A stretch of DNA of 64,000 nt from Synaphobranchus kaupii (taxonomy: Eukaryota > Chordata > Actinopteri > Anguilliformes > Synaphobranchidae): NCBI GenBank assembly GCA_029718625.1, contig CM056391.1:26266281-26330280 (forward strand). Direction: 5' to 3'. The notes beneath the pieces were generated by a model. That model made no database searches. It was not told the DNA's origin and saw only the letters and a list, made by a program, of their open reading frames with translations. Position 1 is the stretch's first letter. Every line of letters starts with the position of its first letter. Both the position numbers and the translations under genes were made by a program. Shown in pieces: positions 23,373 to 33,930 of this stretch.

Positions 23373-24090
23373 CTACGAAGCCACACTGTTGTAACACATG
23401 CAGAATGTGGCATGGCATTGTCTTGCTGAAATAAGCAGGGATGTCCCTGAAAAAGACGTTGTCTAGATGGCAGCAGATGTTGCTCCAAAATGCATACATG
23501 TATGTACCCTTCAGCATTAATGGTGCCTTCACAGATGTGCAAGTTACCCATGCCATGGGCACTAACACACCCCCATACCATGACAGACGCTGGCTTTTGA
23601 ATCTTGCGTTGGTAACAATCAGGATGGTCCTTTTCCTCTTTGGCCCGGAGCACATGACGATTGTTTCCAAAACAATTTGAAAGGTGGACTCGTCATACCA
23701 CAGCACACGTTTCCACTTTGCGTCAGTCCATCTCGGATGAGCTCGAGCTCAGAGAAGTCGGCGGCTTTTCTGGATGATGTTAATATATGGCTTACACTTT
23801 GCGTAGTAGAGTCTTAACTTGCATTTGTAGATGCAGCGATGAACTGTGTTTACTGACAACGGTTTTCCAAAGTATTCCCGAGCCCATGTGGTTATATTCA
23901 TGGCAGAAGCATGTTGGTTTTTAATGCAGTGCTGTCTGAGGGATTGAAGGTCACGGGCATTCAATATTGGTTTTCGGCCTTGCCCTTTACGCACATTTCT
24001 CCAGATTCTCTGAATCTTTTAATAATATTATGGACTGTAGATGGTGAAATCCTTAAATTCCTTGCAATCATGCTTTGAGAAACGTTGTTC
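23373..24090 (-). pseudogene. Tc1 transposase remnant of the 20076-24500 element
   Basis: On the minus strand, 23994-23749 gives the C-terminal part of the DNA-binding region and linker (GRKPILNARDLQSLRQHC ... NTVHRCIYKCKL). The segment 23706-23373 gives the catalytic region: WYDESTF with the first Asp, VMVWGCVSAHGMG, and LFQQDNAMPHSACVT with the second Asp. The frame shifts at least twice and the coding sequence is split by the family A LTR directly after this point, so the Glu-bearing SPDLNPIE region is not seen intact. It cannot make active enzyme. Confidence 0.8.
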
Positions 24091-24650
24091 TTAAACTGTG
24101 ACTATTCACTCACGCAGTTTTTCGCAAAGTGGCGAACTTCAAACCATCCTTGCTCGTAAACCCCCGAGCATTCGTGGATGCACCTTTTATACACAGTTAT
24201 GATAGCATCACCTATTACCTATTCACCTCTTTACCTGTGGAAGGTGTTTTTTGAACATTCCACAACCTTCCCAGTCTTATGTTTCCCCTGTCCCAACTTT
24301 TTTGGAATGTGTTGCACGTATCAAATTCAGAATTAGCGTATATTTACAAAAATCTATAAAGTTGATAAGGTAAAACATTAAATATATTTTCTTTGTACTG
24401 TTTTCAATTAAATATATGTAAAAGAGAATTTACAAATTACTGCTTTCTGCTTTTATTTGTATTTTACATACTATCCCAACTTTGTTGGAATTAGGGTTTG
24501 TACAAATCAATAAACCACAGTTAGGGCTGATAAATTAAATTTCCTGTCTTTTGAAGCTTTCAGCAAATGCAAACATTTCACTTAAAACATAGTTTTTGTG
24601 ATTAATATATATGTGCTGTATGTATATACGTATAATATATATATACAGTA

Positions 24651-24702
24651 CCCTCCACTATTATTGGCACCCCTGGTAAAGATGAGTAAAAAGGGTTAAA
24701 GA
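24651..24702 (+). repeat. Isolated Tc1 terminal inverted repeat
   Basis: CAGTACCCTCCACTATTATT and the following GGCACCCCTGGTAAAGATGAG match the end of the element at 27596 and, inverted, the end at 28074. TA precedes it. It is probably the left end of a truncated or composite Tc1-like copy. Confidence 0.7.
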
Positions 24703-24880
24703 TCATGGCCACCTGTTACCTGTGCTAGCAGAAGCAAAAGTGTTATGACAGCAGTGATGACAGAGAACTTGACATGAACTGACATCAGATGTTGTGGCAT
24801 CTTGTTACTGTTATGTCATGTGTTTACCATTGTTATGTCAGCCTTATGTCAAAGGGTTCAAGTAAAGTGTTACCATATAC
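24703..24880 (+). repeat. Dispersed repeat, copy 1 (direct repeat with 26323-26503)
   Basis: Both copies share GTTACCTGTGC, GTTATGTCATGTGT and the terminal GGGTTCAAGTAAAGTGTTAC in the same order and orientation. I recognise this as a frequent fish repeat type but cannot name it. The two copies flank a block that contains a Tc1 fragment, a hairpin and a TTAA foldback element. Confidence 0.65.
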
Positions 24881-24884
24881 ATTC

Positions 24885-25305
24885 CATAGTCCATAAGTAT
24901 TTGGACAGTGACACAATGTTTGTTGTTTTGGCTCTGTACTCCAGCACATTGGATTTGAAATGGAACAGTGACTATGAGGTTAAAGGGTGGACTTTCAAGA
25001 TTAATTAAAGGGTTTTTACATCCATATCAGGTGAACCTGGTAGAAATTGTAGCCCTTTTTATACATAGTCACCCACCCCACATTTTAGGGGATGAAGTAT
25101 TTGGACAAATTAGCACAAACTTAAATAAAGTCATCGTATTTAATATTTGGTTGCATATCCTTTGCATGCCATGACTTCCTGATGTCTGTGGCCCAACAAT
25201 ATCAAACGACTCTTGATATCTTATTTTCAGGTACTCTTTACAAGCGATACTATAACCTCTCTGCATTTGAATGGATCTCTATGGGAATTGGGGGGTGGGA
25301 CTAGA
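24885..25305 (+). repeat. Tc1-like end fragment
   Basis: The segment CATAAGTATTTGGACAGTGA (24890) followed by GGCTCTGTACTCCAGCACATT, and later GATGAAGTATTTGGACAAATT, is the outer and inner direct-repeat arrangement of another fish Tc1 family. There is no transposase. Its last part (25146-25305) recurs at 27832-27990 inside a different Tc1 derivative. Confidence 0.6.
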
Positions 25306-25397
25306 TTTAGCTGTAAATTATGCTGGAACAGTATGGAATACATGGTTGGTAAAAATGGATCTAAGTCATCAAGGGTCTGAGGTATCAAATTAGCCTC

Positions 25398-25567
25398 AAA
25401 CCATCACTCTGCTGCCAAATATGCAGTAGACATGGATGGATTACTTTAAGGGTTGTTTCTCCTGACAAATTTTCCTATTGAACTCTATGGAAAAATAAGT
25501 CAGGAGAAGAAACCCTTCAAGTTATCCATCCATATCTACTGTATTTCTGGCAGCAGAGTGATGGTTT
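25398..25567. repeat. Near-perfect 170-bp hairpin
   Basis: The left arm (25398-25466, starting AAACCATCACTCTGCTGCC) and right arm (25500-25567, ending GGCAGCAGAGTGATGGTTT) are inverted copies over about 69 bp with few mismatches. The 33-base spacer itself contains ATTTTCC and GGAAAAAT, extending the stem. It directly abuts the TTAA foldback element. It may be a hairpin-type MITE; no target duplication was found. Confidence 0.75.
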
Positions 25568-25569
25568 AA

Positions 25570-26318
25570 TAGCCACAGTGTGCAGAGACATTTCATGTGG
25601 AAGAAAATATATCCTACAGCTCAATGTCCCCATCTCCACCGGGGCTTTAGATTGCTATTTAGCCGAGAGTACTCCCTATTGGCCCATCTATACCTCTTAC
25701 AGAGTAACGACCTAGATTTCCCTGGAAGTCTCCAATCCTAGTGCTAACCTAGCCCTGTACAATTCAGATTCAACTATTGATGGGAAGGTGAGGCCTCGTG
25801 AGTCGCACAGTGGATGGAACTGCCATTCGCAAACCATCTCATTGACTTGCTTTCCCCAGCACAGTCCTTTGCTCTCAAAATCAGTGAGTTGCTGATGTGT
25901 CTGGTGACTATTGTGTTGTTCATGAACTCTCACTCTCCTTTCCGGACCTTTAGATGCTTGTAGGAAAAGGGAACAAGGTGATGCAGAATGGCCACCGATG
26001 AGTAATGATGGCATTAAAGCTGCCCAACAAAATCTGAACTGCAGCCCACCACAAAGATACTCAAGGAGAAAATAAAAGAAGGTAACTTTACTTGAACTAT
26101 ATGCCATACAGCCTACATAATGTCTCTCATAACCAGTCATGACAGCATGTAATGCTAAATGTCACTTAATTGTACAAGAAAAAATTTCAAAAATGATGGG
26201 CCAATAGGGAGTACTCTGGGCTAAGTAGCAATCCAAAGCCCCAGTGGAGATGGAAACATTGAGTTGTAGGATACATTTCCTTTCAGATGAAATGCTAGGT
26301 CTCCGCACACTGTGGCTA
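25570..26318. mobile_element. Foldback MITE with TTAA target duplications (second type)
   Basis: Ends TAGCCACAGTGTGCAGAGAC (25570) and the inverse GCACACTGTGGCTA (ending 26318) are flanked by TTAA (25566-25569 and 26319-26322). Inverted similarity extends about 120 bp per arm (to GAGTACTCCCTATTGG at 25668 and CCAATAGGGAGTACTC at 26203). The interior has an open frame of 142 codons on the minus strand (25712-26140) that matches no transposase I know. Its ends differ from the TTAA element at 1970-2667, so it is a separate family. Confidence 0.75.
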
Positions 26319-26322
26319 TTAA

Positions 26323-26503
26323 AGATCTTGGTCAACTGTTACCTGTGCCAGAAGAAGCAAACATGTTATGGCAGCTGCCATGACAGGGAATTAATTTGAC
26401 CTGAACTGATCAGCTGTTGTGTCATCTTGTTACAGCCGTTATGTCATGTGTATGAAAGTGTTATGTCAGCTTTATGTCAAAGGGTTCAAGTAAAGTGTTA
26501 CCA
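26323..26503 (+). repeat. Dispersed repeat, copy 2
   Basis: Direct-repeat partner of 24703-24880, about 80 percent similar by eye, followed by a TATATA run at 26508-26530. Confidence 0.65.
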
Positions 26504-26530
26504 TATATGTATATATATATATATATATAT

Positions 26531-27590
26531 GCACATATTATTTGTTTCAGATAATGTCTTATAAATTGTTTCAGATAATTATACCATACAGTATTACAGT
26601 ATATATGAGGCATAGAACTATATTTATTGCATTATATATTTAGAACTATATTTAGTGCATTAAATACATTGAATGGCTCATGTGTAGTGCCAGAATTAAT
26701 AACAAGCTGAATGCTAGCGGCTGTTAAAATCTATGACAGCATCTGCCAACACTGTAGCAGGAGACATGCTGTCTCATGCTGTTTTTTCAAACACATATTT
26801 AAATTTTACTTGACAGAAATCTTCTGTAAATTCTTTGACTCCAAGAATGTGTGGTAGGAGGTCTGTTTGTATTGGTGAAAAATAAACATAGAGACATTAT
26901 CATCTGAAACCAATTGTTTTGTTCATACAAAACCAGCTGTGTGTATTATACTCATGATTTTAAATTAATATTACTTGTCTACTTTGACAAATTATGTAAT
27001 GCTGTAGGACTAATGTTTCATTTTGCATTATAAGCAGGAGCCAGGAACTTTGTTGGTGCTGAGGCTGAGACAAAGCTCATCTGCCTAAATTAAACTTAAC
27101 TTAGTTTACCATAGCAAGGTCACACACTGTACAATGTACGTATGTTCTGTTCCCAAGGGTAGAGCATCATTGTACGACCTCTGAATCGAACCTGCAACAA
27201 ACCTCAGGATCGATAATGTGACCATAAGTATACTCTGCATCCCCTCACAAAGCACAAAGCCAAGCTCCGCTTGGAGCCCTGTGGTACAGTGGGCAGATTT
27301 AAGGAAGATAAGTGATCCCTTGGGGAGTAAGGATGATGAATCCAAGCCAGAGCTAGGCCCAGTGCCGTCTCCCTCTGTCTGGGTCCTGGGGTCATACGCT
27401 TTCTCTCTTGCGGCAATCTTTTCCCTCAAATTGAGTTCGATAACAACATTGGCGGTCAATGCAACAGACCTAATAGCCAACTCATACCAAGCACTATCGA
27501 CTGTGATCATTTTTTATGTGATGGGGTGGGGTATCATCGCAGCACTGGCACAATTTCACGGGGTTACCATTTAGCTGATAAAATACAGTG
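26531..27590. other. Unique DNA, no gene recognised
   Basis: The part 27106-27574 is open on both strands for more than 110 codons with balanced composition, but neither translation shows a family motif. It may be conserved non-coding DNA or an old coding relic. Confidence 0.35.
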
Positions 27591-27595
27591 CCCTC

Positions 27596-28074
27596 CACTA
27601 TTATTGGCACCCCTGGTAAAGATGAGTAAAAAGGGTTATAAAAAATTCTCCGTTTGGTGAATTAGCTTAATCTCACCCTGAAAAAATTAGAAAAATCCAA
27701 CCTTTAATTGAAGTAAATTTATTATGAATTTTCCTCATCAAGAAATAATTATTTTTAACAAAACCACATGTGCCACAATTATTGGCACCCCTGCATTTAT
27801 ATATAAAATAAAGTAATCATTTTAAATATTTTTGGTCGCATTGCATATCCTTTGCATGCCATGACTTCCCAATGTCTGTGACCCAACAACATCAGAAGAC
27901 TCTTGATATCTTATTTTCTGGTACTCTTACAAGAGATACTATAACGTCTCTGCATTTGAATGGATCTCTATGGTAATTGGGGGGTGGGACTAGATTTAAC
28001 TTTTTACTCATCTTTACCTAGATTACCTTTTTACTCATCTTTACCAGGGGTGCCAATAATAGTGGAGGGCACTG
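27596..28074. mobile_element. Short Tc1-like derivative
   Basis: The left end CAGTGCCCTCCACTATTATT (27596, TA before it) is mirrored by AATAATAGTGGAGGGCACTG ending at 28074. An inner copy ACAATTATTGGCACCCCTG near 27775 gives the IR-DR layout. The element is 479 bp with no transposase. Its right part (27832-27990) is a near copy of 25146-25305 (GCATATCCTTTGCATGCCATG), so it is a chimera of two Tc1 families. TA is lost on the right. Confidence 0.75.
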
Positions 28075-28115
28075 GAGCTTGTTTTTGGTTCTCTTGGGTG
28101 TATCTGTCTTATGTA

Positions 28116-28660
28116 CACTGCCTGGCCAAAAAAAAAGTTGCACGCTGTAATATTTTGTTGGACCGCCTTTAGCTTTGTTTATGGCGCGCATTCGTCGTGG
28201 CATTGTTTCAACAACCTTATGCAACGTCACAACATTTATTTCCATCCAGACTTGCATTAATTTTTGGCCGAGATCTTGTATTGACGATGGGAGAGTCGAA
28301 CCACTCCGTGAAGTCTTCTCCAGCACATCCTAAAGACTTTCAATGGGGTTAAGGTCAGGACTCTGGTGGCCAATATTCATGTGTGAAAATGATTCCTCAT
28401 GCTCCCTCAACCACTCTTTCACAATTTGAGCCCGATGAATCTTGACATTGTCGTCCTGGAATATGCCCATTGATGGGATAACCTGGTCATTCAGTACATT
28501 CAGGTACTCAGCTGACTTCATTTTATTGCTGCATAACGTTGCTGAGCCTAGACCTGACCAATTGAAGCAACCCCAGATCATAACACTGCCTCCAGAGGCT
28601 TGTACAGTGGGCACTATGCATGACTGGTGCAACTGCGACTTTTTTTTTGGCCAGGCAGTG
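28116..28660 (-). mobile_element. Tc1-like deletion derivative with partial transposase
   Basis: Ends CACTGCCTGGCCAAAAAAAA (28116) and its inverse TTTTTTTTGGCCAGGCAGTG (ending 28660) are flanked by TA (28114-28115; 28661-28662). On the minus strand 28660-28130 encodes the C-terminal half of a Tc1 transposase: [20 protein letters not shown], then [20 protein letters not shown] (second Asp) and [12 protein letters not shown] with the Glu, then a frame change at about 28330 to the tail LEKTSRSGSTLPSS ... RRMRAINKAKGGPTKYY. The DNA-binding N-terminus and first Asp region are deleted. It is non-autonomous but the ends look fresh. Confidence 0.85.
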
Positions 28661-28662
28661 TA

Positions 28663-31171
28663 TCTTGTTTCTTGTTTCACAGATCAGTACACCAAGCAAA
28701 TTCACAATTATAAGATTTCCCCTTTTACAAATACATTATATGCCAAGTAGATAATATTCTAGTTTGAATATCATAATAACCCATACATATTCACTCCAGT
28801 ATATTTCTATAAAAATGGGGTATAATCAATTACCATCTTATGTACCGGGAGAAGATATGGGTTTATTGGGAGTTTTAGGTCAGTTCAATGAATATTTATT
28901 CCCTACAGTGTTTTGTAATCCCATGTAACATTTGGTCAAAACTGAATTTTTTTATGTCTAAAATGGTTGAAATTTGCCATTTTTTTCAGTACTGCCATCC
29001 ACATATGCACACTAAGCACAGGGAGATGTGTGGAGCAGCAGTTGAAGTAAATAATAGATAAGGATGACTATTGTTGTGCAGCAGGGTTATGGCTAGGATG
29101 TTTAGTGTAGGTGAAGACAACTCAATAAAAGTGAAGCGCTCAACAGAAAATTCCAAAGAACAAATTGTTAGCTCTTTTGTGTATTGCGTTAAACCATTTC
29201 CCTTTTTTTGCAGATGCACTGAGTAATATAGGGCCTCATTCTGGGCATGTGAAAGGTCGTGTCCATGTAAGAGCAGCCAGACAGGACTGGTGTGAGATGG
29301 GCTAATTAATGCCAAGGTAGAGTAGCCAGCCATTTATGTACACACAGCCCCCTGTTGGGCAAATCACTCAGTACAACAAATGGGCAGTTTATAGGAGTGA
29401 TGAGACCATTAGGGAGATGTGTAGTCACACAATACCTTAAAGAGCTGACATCCATCATCACTGTATTGTGGCTTGTGAATTATGAACACGTGAGAATACA
29501 GACATACCCATGGTTTCTTCAAGGCAGGAGTATAGTGAGGAGGCTAAATGAAATGTAGGGTGTAATGAGAACAGATTCATGAGCACTTACAAGAGGTCTG
29601 CATGTTTCTTAATAGTTAAATATCTTTGCGCAGGATTCATACAAATGGTATATAGTATATGTATATAAATAATACAAAAGTATTGGGACGGTGACACAAT
29701 TTTAACTTGTTTTGGCTATGTACTCCAATTTCGACAGCATAAATGATGACTGATATATACTGTACAAGAACAGCAAAAAAAGCAGCATGGTTTTCAGTGA
29801 TGAGCACTGCATGAATGATTAATGTAAGTGCAAAAAATTAAATGGGGGGGGGGGTTATTACTTTTGGTATTTCAAAAACTGTTAACAGAAATATGTAAAT
29901 TATTTGTCATGAAGGAAAGATTGACGTTTTGGTCAGAGAAGAAAGACAGAGCCTGGCACTCTTATTGAAAATCTATTTAAAATGTCATTCTTTTGTATGC
30001 CCTCAAGTGATATTTCCTAAAATAAAAGAAGAGAACATCACAATTTCAATTGACATGGAACAAAATTCATAACCAGCAGGGCCGACAGAAATACAGAGAG
30101 CAATATTCAGTTTTATGCATGTATTTATTTCTTTATTTTAAGCGTGGAGAACAGAAGTTAATATCTTTTCCCCTCTCTGAAGTTAATAAAGTGATATCAT
30201 GCAGAAATAACACCTTGGGGGTTAAATTACATTTCAATCAATTCTGTTTTGAGGAAGCAGAACTTCTTCAAATTTCACTGACTTTTATTGTTTTTTTAAT
30301 AGTATATTGAACTCCACTCCCATTTCTGCTCTGTGCCAGCAGTCTGTGCATCTGTGTATGTGTTTATATGTGTTTTCTTTGTGAGCTAAGTCTGCTTCTG
30401 CATGGAAACCAAACCCCCTCAATCCCTTCCGCAAATACCATGGGGTTTGTAGTTGCTGCATAGGTTATTGAATTGTTGGTTTCAGCGCCTTGGTGTGTTT
30501 ACACTCAATGCTGTTTTTCAGTCAGCTTATACATTTCCATTTATACTCTCGAGATGCCTTGCCACAGTAACATACTTGTGTGGGCCTAGACAGAACCAAG
30601 TCTTATTCTTATTTTGGAGAAGACAACACCATTCTTATAATTAAAATACATCAATGTATCAATGATGCAAATGTATTCAAATTCATCTCCTTTGGGGATG
30701 TATCTATCTTATATAGCAAAGCAGTATTCTTCTTCATTTTCTCATAGTCGTGTCCTTCCTTCCCCTGCCATCACTTTGTAAAAACACTTAATAATATAGA
30801 TAATATAATAATATTAATAATATAGATGATATAAAGATAGCAGTCAAAATCAAGGGCAAACATTGGCACAGATCAGAAATATGTGTCTCAGAATCAGGAT
30901 ACAAGATTAACGTCCCAGTGTTTCTGGTAAAGAACAGACAATGTTTAAATTGTGTGTTTTATTACTTGTATTTTAACTGTATGCTGAATTTAATCGGTCA
31001 TGTTAAATAGAATATGTATTCTAATAAATAATATTCATCCTAATAATAAGAATAACCACCATTAGTTTGTTTATCAGTAGATAATGATAATTAAGAGGGC
31101 AGGGAATTATTCAAGGAAAAACTGCACATCCAATTACAACAGAGGGTTTTCCCCAAAAAGCATAGGGCCCC

Positions 31172-31205
<34 letters not shown>

Positions 31206-32022
31206 GGTAAAAAGAAAAGGCTCTGCAAGTGGGTCATTTTAATGCATTTCAGTGCATCAGTCATAATTTGCTGACCATATATATTCTGTATCTTTATTAG
31301 GCTACCAAATTGTTATGAAAATGGATACATACATTTCTGTTGTATTTCACATAAGATTGCCATCTCGAAAACTTCAATTCCCAGGTTTATTTTGAGACAC
31401 ACCAGGGGTTGTGCCTTTTCCTGGTAAATGTTAGGGTAGCAACACCCAATGGATGAATATTTTAAGGTGCTTTCCAGGTGCTTCATGCATTTTACCATCC
31501 CTAAGCCCCTCTACTTCTCAGGCCCTGGAATGATGGCTTGGTGATGTCATGGCACAGGATGAAAATGAGTGGCCTCACAGAGGGCTTGAGGCTTTCAGGG
31601 GTAACTTTGAAGTGCAGTTTCCTCTAATTCTCTCAGGCTACTTTACAAAATGTCAGAGGTAGACAAGGGGGATAGACAAGGCATAGACGACGAGAGAAAA
31701 AAATATATTTATAATACTCCCATGGTCATGGGACGCCATACAGAAACAAATGAATCTAGAGAATCTGGTATCCCTGTTAGGGCTCAAAAACATTGTAAAT
31801 ACAAGGAGTACAGTATTTTTACCAAACCACTTAGTATGGGACTTTCGGCTCAGTATGCACCGCAAACTGGATAATTACAGTCTTGCTTTAACGCACGTTT
31901 AAACACTCAGAGTTCCCCCAATGACTTTTTTAGATTTTGCATTTCTTTATTTTTTTGTGTTGTACCAAAGATTTTTTTGTACCCTTACACCCCTAATAAA
32001 TACCCATTTTTGTACATCTGTG
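28663..32022. other. Unique AT-rich DNA, with a Tc1 relic near 29680 and an (AAT)n microsatellite
   Basis: No gene is seen. AAAAGTATTGGGACGGTGACAC at 29677-29698 and GTACTCCAATTTCG at 29718 recall a Tc1 end. There is a run of 9 G at 29846, and (ATA)n at about 31172-31206. The rest shows no repeat or coding signature. Confidence 0.45.
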
Positions 32023-32394
32023 TTTAGACCAAGGGGCCAAGACTGGGCTTTCATTTTGAAGCTCACTTCCTGGTTGGGCTGGGAGCGGCCATTGTGCCGT
32101 TGCTCACTAGCGCCACTGCGATTGGCTCCAGTATAGGTCTTTCACCATATAAGTCAATGGCAGCAATGTGGTCAAAATACTCAGTCAATAAATTTTTCCC
32201 ACAAAAACATTTAATTGCAATAGGTGCCTTTCCTTCATCTAATGCCTCTGCATGTGCTGATGTTTTAAAATATTGTGTCGTTTGGACAGGTTATTGACAT
32301 TTGTTCGGGACCAATCAGACGGACAGGTTGAGTCCTCTTCGGCTCCACGGAGCAGGCGCAGTTTGTACAAACCGGCGGCGAAAAATGCATCCGG

Positions 32395-33913
32395 TGTTAC
32401 GATCCTGATACGGGACGAACCCAAGTGCAACGACCAGGAGGCAGATTCAAGAAAATGGTAATTTTATTAAGCGTTGGGGTAGTCCCAAAGCTGTACAGGA
32501 AAGGAAAACAGGTTAATTAATTAAACATAAGTAGAGTCCCTTACGGACTGCTCCAAGCCGGAGCTGGGCTTGAAAGACAAGGTAGGTTCCAAGCCGGAAC
32601 CAAACGGGTTCAGGACTGGGAGTCCAAGCCAGACTGGGTGCGTAAGTGCCCTACTGTTCCAAGCCGGAACTGGTTAGGGAAGGTGGAGTAGTGGTACCGG
32701 GTCTGGACTGGAACTGGACCGGGAGGTCCACTCAGGAAAACGGAAGGCGGCACGGAACTTGTTCCAAGCCGGAACTGGACTTGATCGGAGGTGTATTACA
32801 CACTGGAACTGGACTGGAACTGGACCGGGAGGTCCACTCAGGAAAACGGAAGCCGGCACGGAACTTGTTCCAAGCCGGAACTGGACTTTACCAGAGGTGT
32901 ACAACACACCGGAACTGGACTGGTACTGGACAGGAACTGGACTGGAACTGGACTGGAACTGGACTGGAACTGGACCGGGAGGTCCACTCAGGGAAACGGA
33001 AGCCGGCACGGAATTATTTCCAAGCCGGAACTGGACTTTACCAGAGGAGTACAACACACCGGAACTGGACTGGAACTGGACTGGAACTGGACTGGAACTG
33101 GACCGGGAGGTCCACTCAGGGAAACGGAAGCCGGCACGGAATTATTCCAAGCCGGAACTGGACTTTAACGGAGGTGTACGAAACACCGGTACTGGACAAG
33201 ACCTGGGCTGGAGCTGGACTGGAACCGGACTGGGTAGGTAGCTTGATGAATGGGGTAGAAAGCAGAGGTTAATGGCAGGGTACTGAGACAGGACTGTAGC
33301 TGAAGAAAGCTCCGCGGAGTTGGAAGGTGCGGCGTGGCTCGGGCAACTCTTGCTGAAGCCGGCTAACATTCAGGGATCCTGGTACCGTAACCGAAGTACA
33401 GGAGGTAGGTGACATAGGGAGGACAAGACACAGCTACAGGGAGGCTGGAACCGCGGCGTCTGGAGGTTGAAGGGAGACAGGTAAGTAGCATGCAACAGAG
33501 AATGTTTCGGAGGGATAGCTACCAAACTGCAAACCAGGTAAACAGGTAAAAGACAGCAAGCTGACGAATACTGGACCAGAAGCGTGACATGACATAAACA
33601 CGGTTGGTTAGTTAACGAACTGGCGCCGACTAGCAGCCAGCCAGGGGTTTAAATGGTGCAGGAAATGAAGGAGAAAATGAGAAACAGGTGTGATGTTCAA
33701 TCGGGAGTGATTGCCGAAGCACAGCAGTGAGGAATGTGAGTAACGAGAGGGGAGAGTGATAGGCGGAAGTTAAAGTGGATAATAAGCCGAAATGAACCCG
33801 AGGGAAACGCCCAGTCCGCAGCCAGGGGGAAAACACGGACAGGGGATCCAACATGACACGGAAGGAAACAAGGAAAACATGGAAAACGGACAGGAGGGGA
33901 ACGGAACGTTACA
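32395..33913 (-). repeat. 3' LTR (1519 bp)
   Basis: TGTTACGATCCTG to GGAACGTTACA. It contains an internal array (about 32700-33230) of an 11-bp unit GGAACTGGACT embedded in a larger unit of about 110-155 bp that carries GGTCCACTCAGG. The array is GC-rich and open in all three plus frames, giving W/T/G/L-rich translations that are by-products of the repeat. It is 16 bp shorter than its partner, owing to array unit changes (+22, -22, +22) and a 6-bp difference near 33187. Confidence 0.92.
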
Positions 33914-33930
33914 GTACCCCCCCCCCTCAA
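33914..33930 (-). promoter_or_regulatory. Polypurine tract
   Basis: On the element strand the sequence just before the 3' LTR reads TTGAGGGGGGGGGTAC followed by TGTAACG. A purine run in this place primes plus-strand DNA synthesis in LTR retrotransposons. Confidence 0.8.

Larger units (their letters stand above)
20076..24500 (-). mobile_element. Tc1-like transposon interrupted by a solo LTR and a tandem duplication
   Basis: Ends AAACCCCAATTCCAAAAAAG (from 20077) and the inverse CTTTGTTGGAATTAGGGTTT (ending near 24499) form the outer inverted repeat; inner repeats CATGTCCCAAAAAAGTTGG (20262) and CCCAACTTTTTTGGAATG (24292) give the IR-DR layout of fish Tc1 elements. The right end has TA at 24501. 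Removing the LTR insertion with its target duplication (2453 bp) and the extra 370-bp duplicate leaves 1602 bp, the normal size of a Tc1 element. The coding strand is minus. I recognise the family as a common fish Tc1 with the AATTCCAAAAAAGTTGGGAC end. Confidence 0.9.

Noticed and set aside
27218..27574. Open frames of more than 110 codons on both strands as a host gene
   Set aside because: No start context, splice site or family motif; both strands are equally open.
31172..31206. Regular short repeats as a CRISPR-like array
   Set aside because: It is a trinucleotide microsatellite in an animal genome; no spacer-repeat pattern exists anywhere in the window.
32646..33272. Long overlapping open frames rich in L-E-L-D-W-N-W-T-G in the LTRs (also 37471-38113)
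   Set aside because: They are translations of the 11-bp and larger tandem units, open in several frames at once, and lie wholly inside an LTR.
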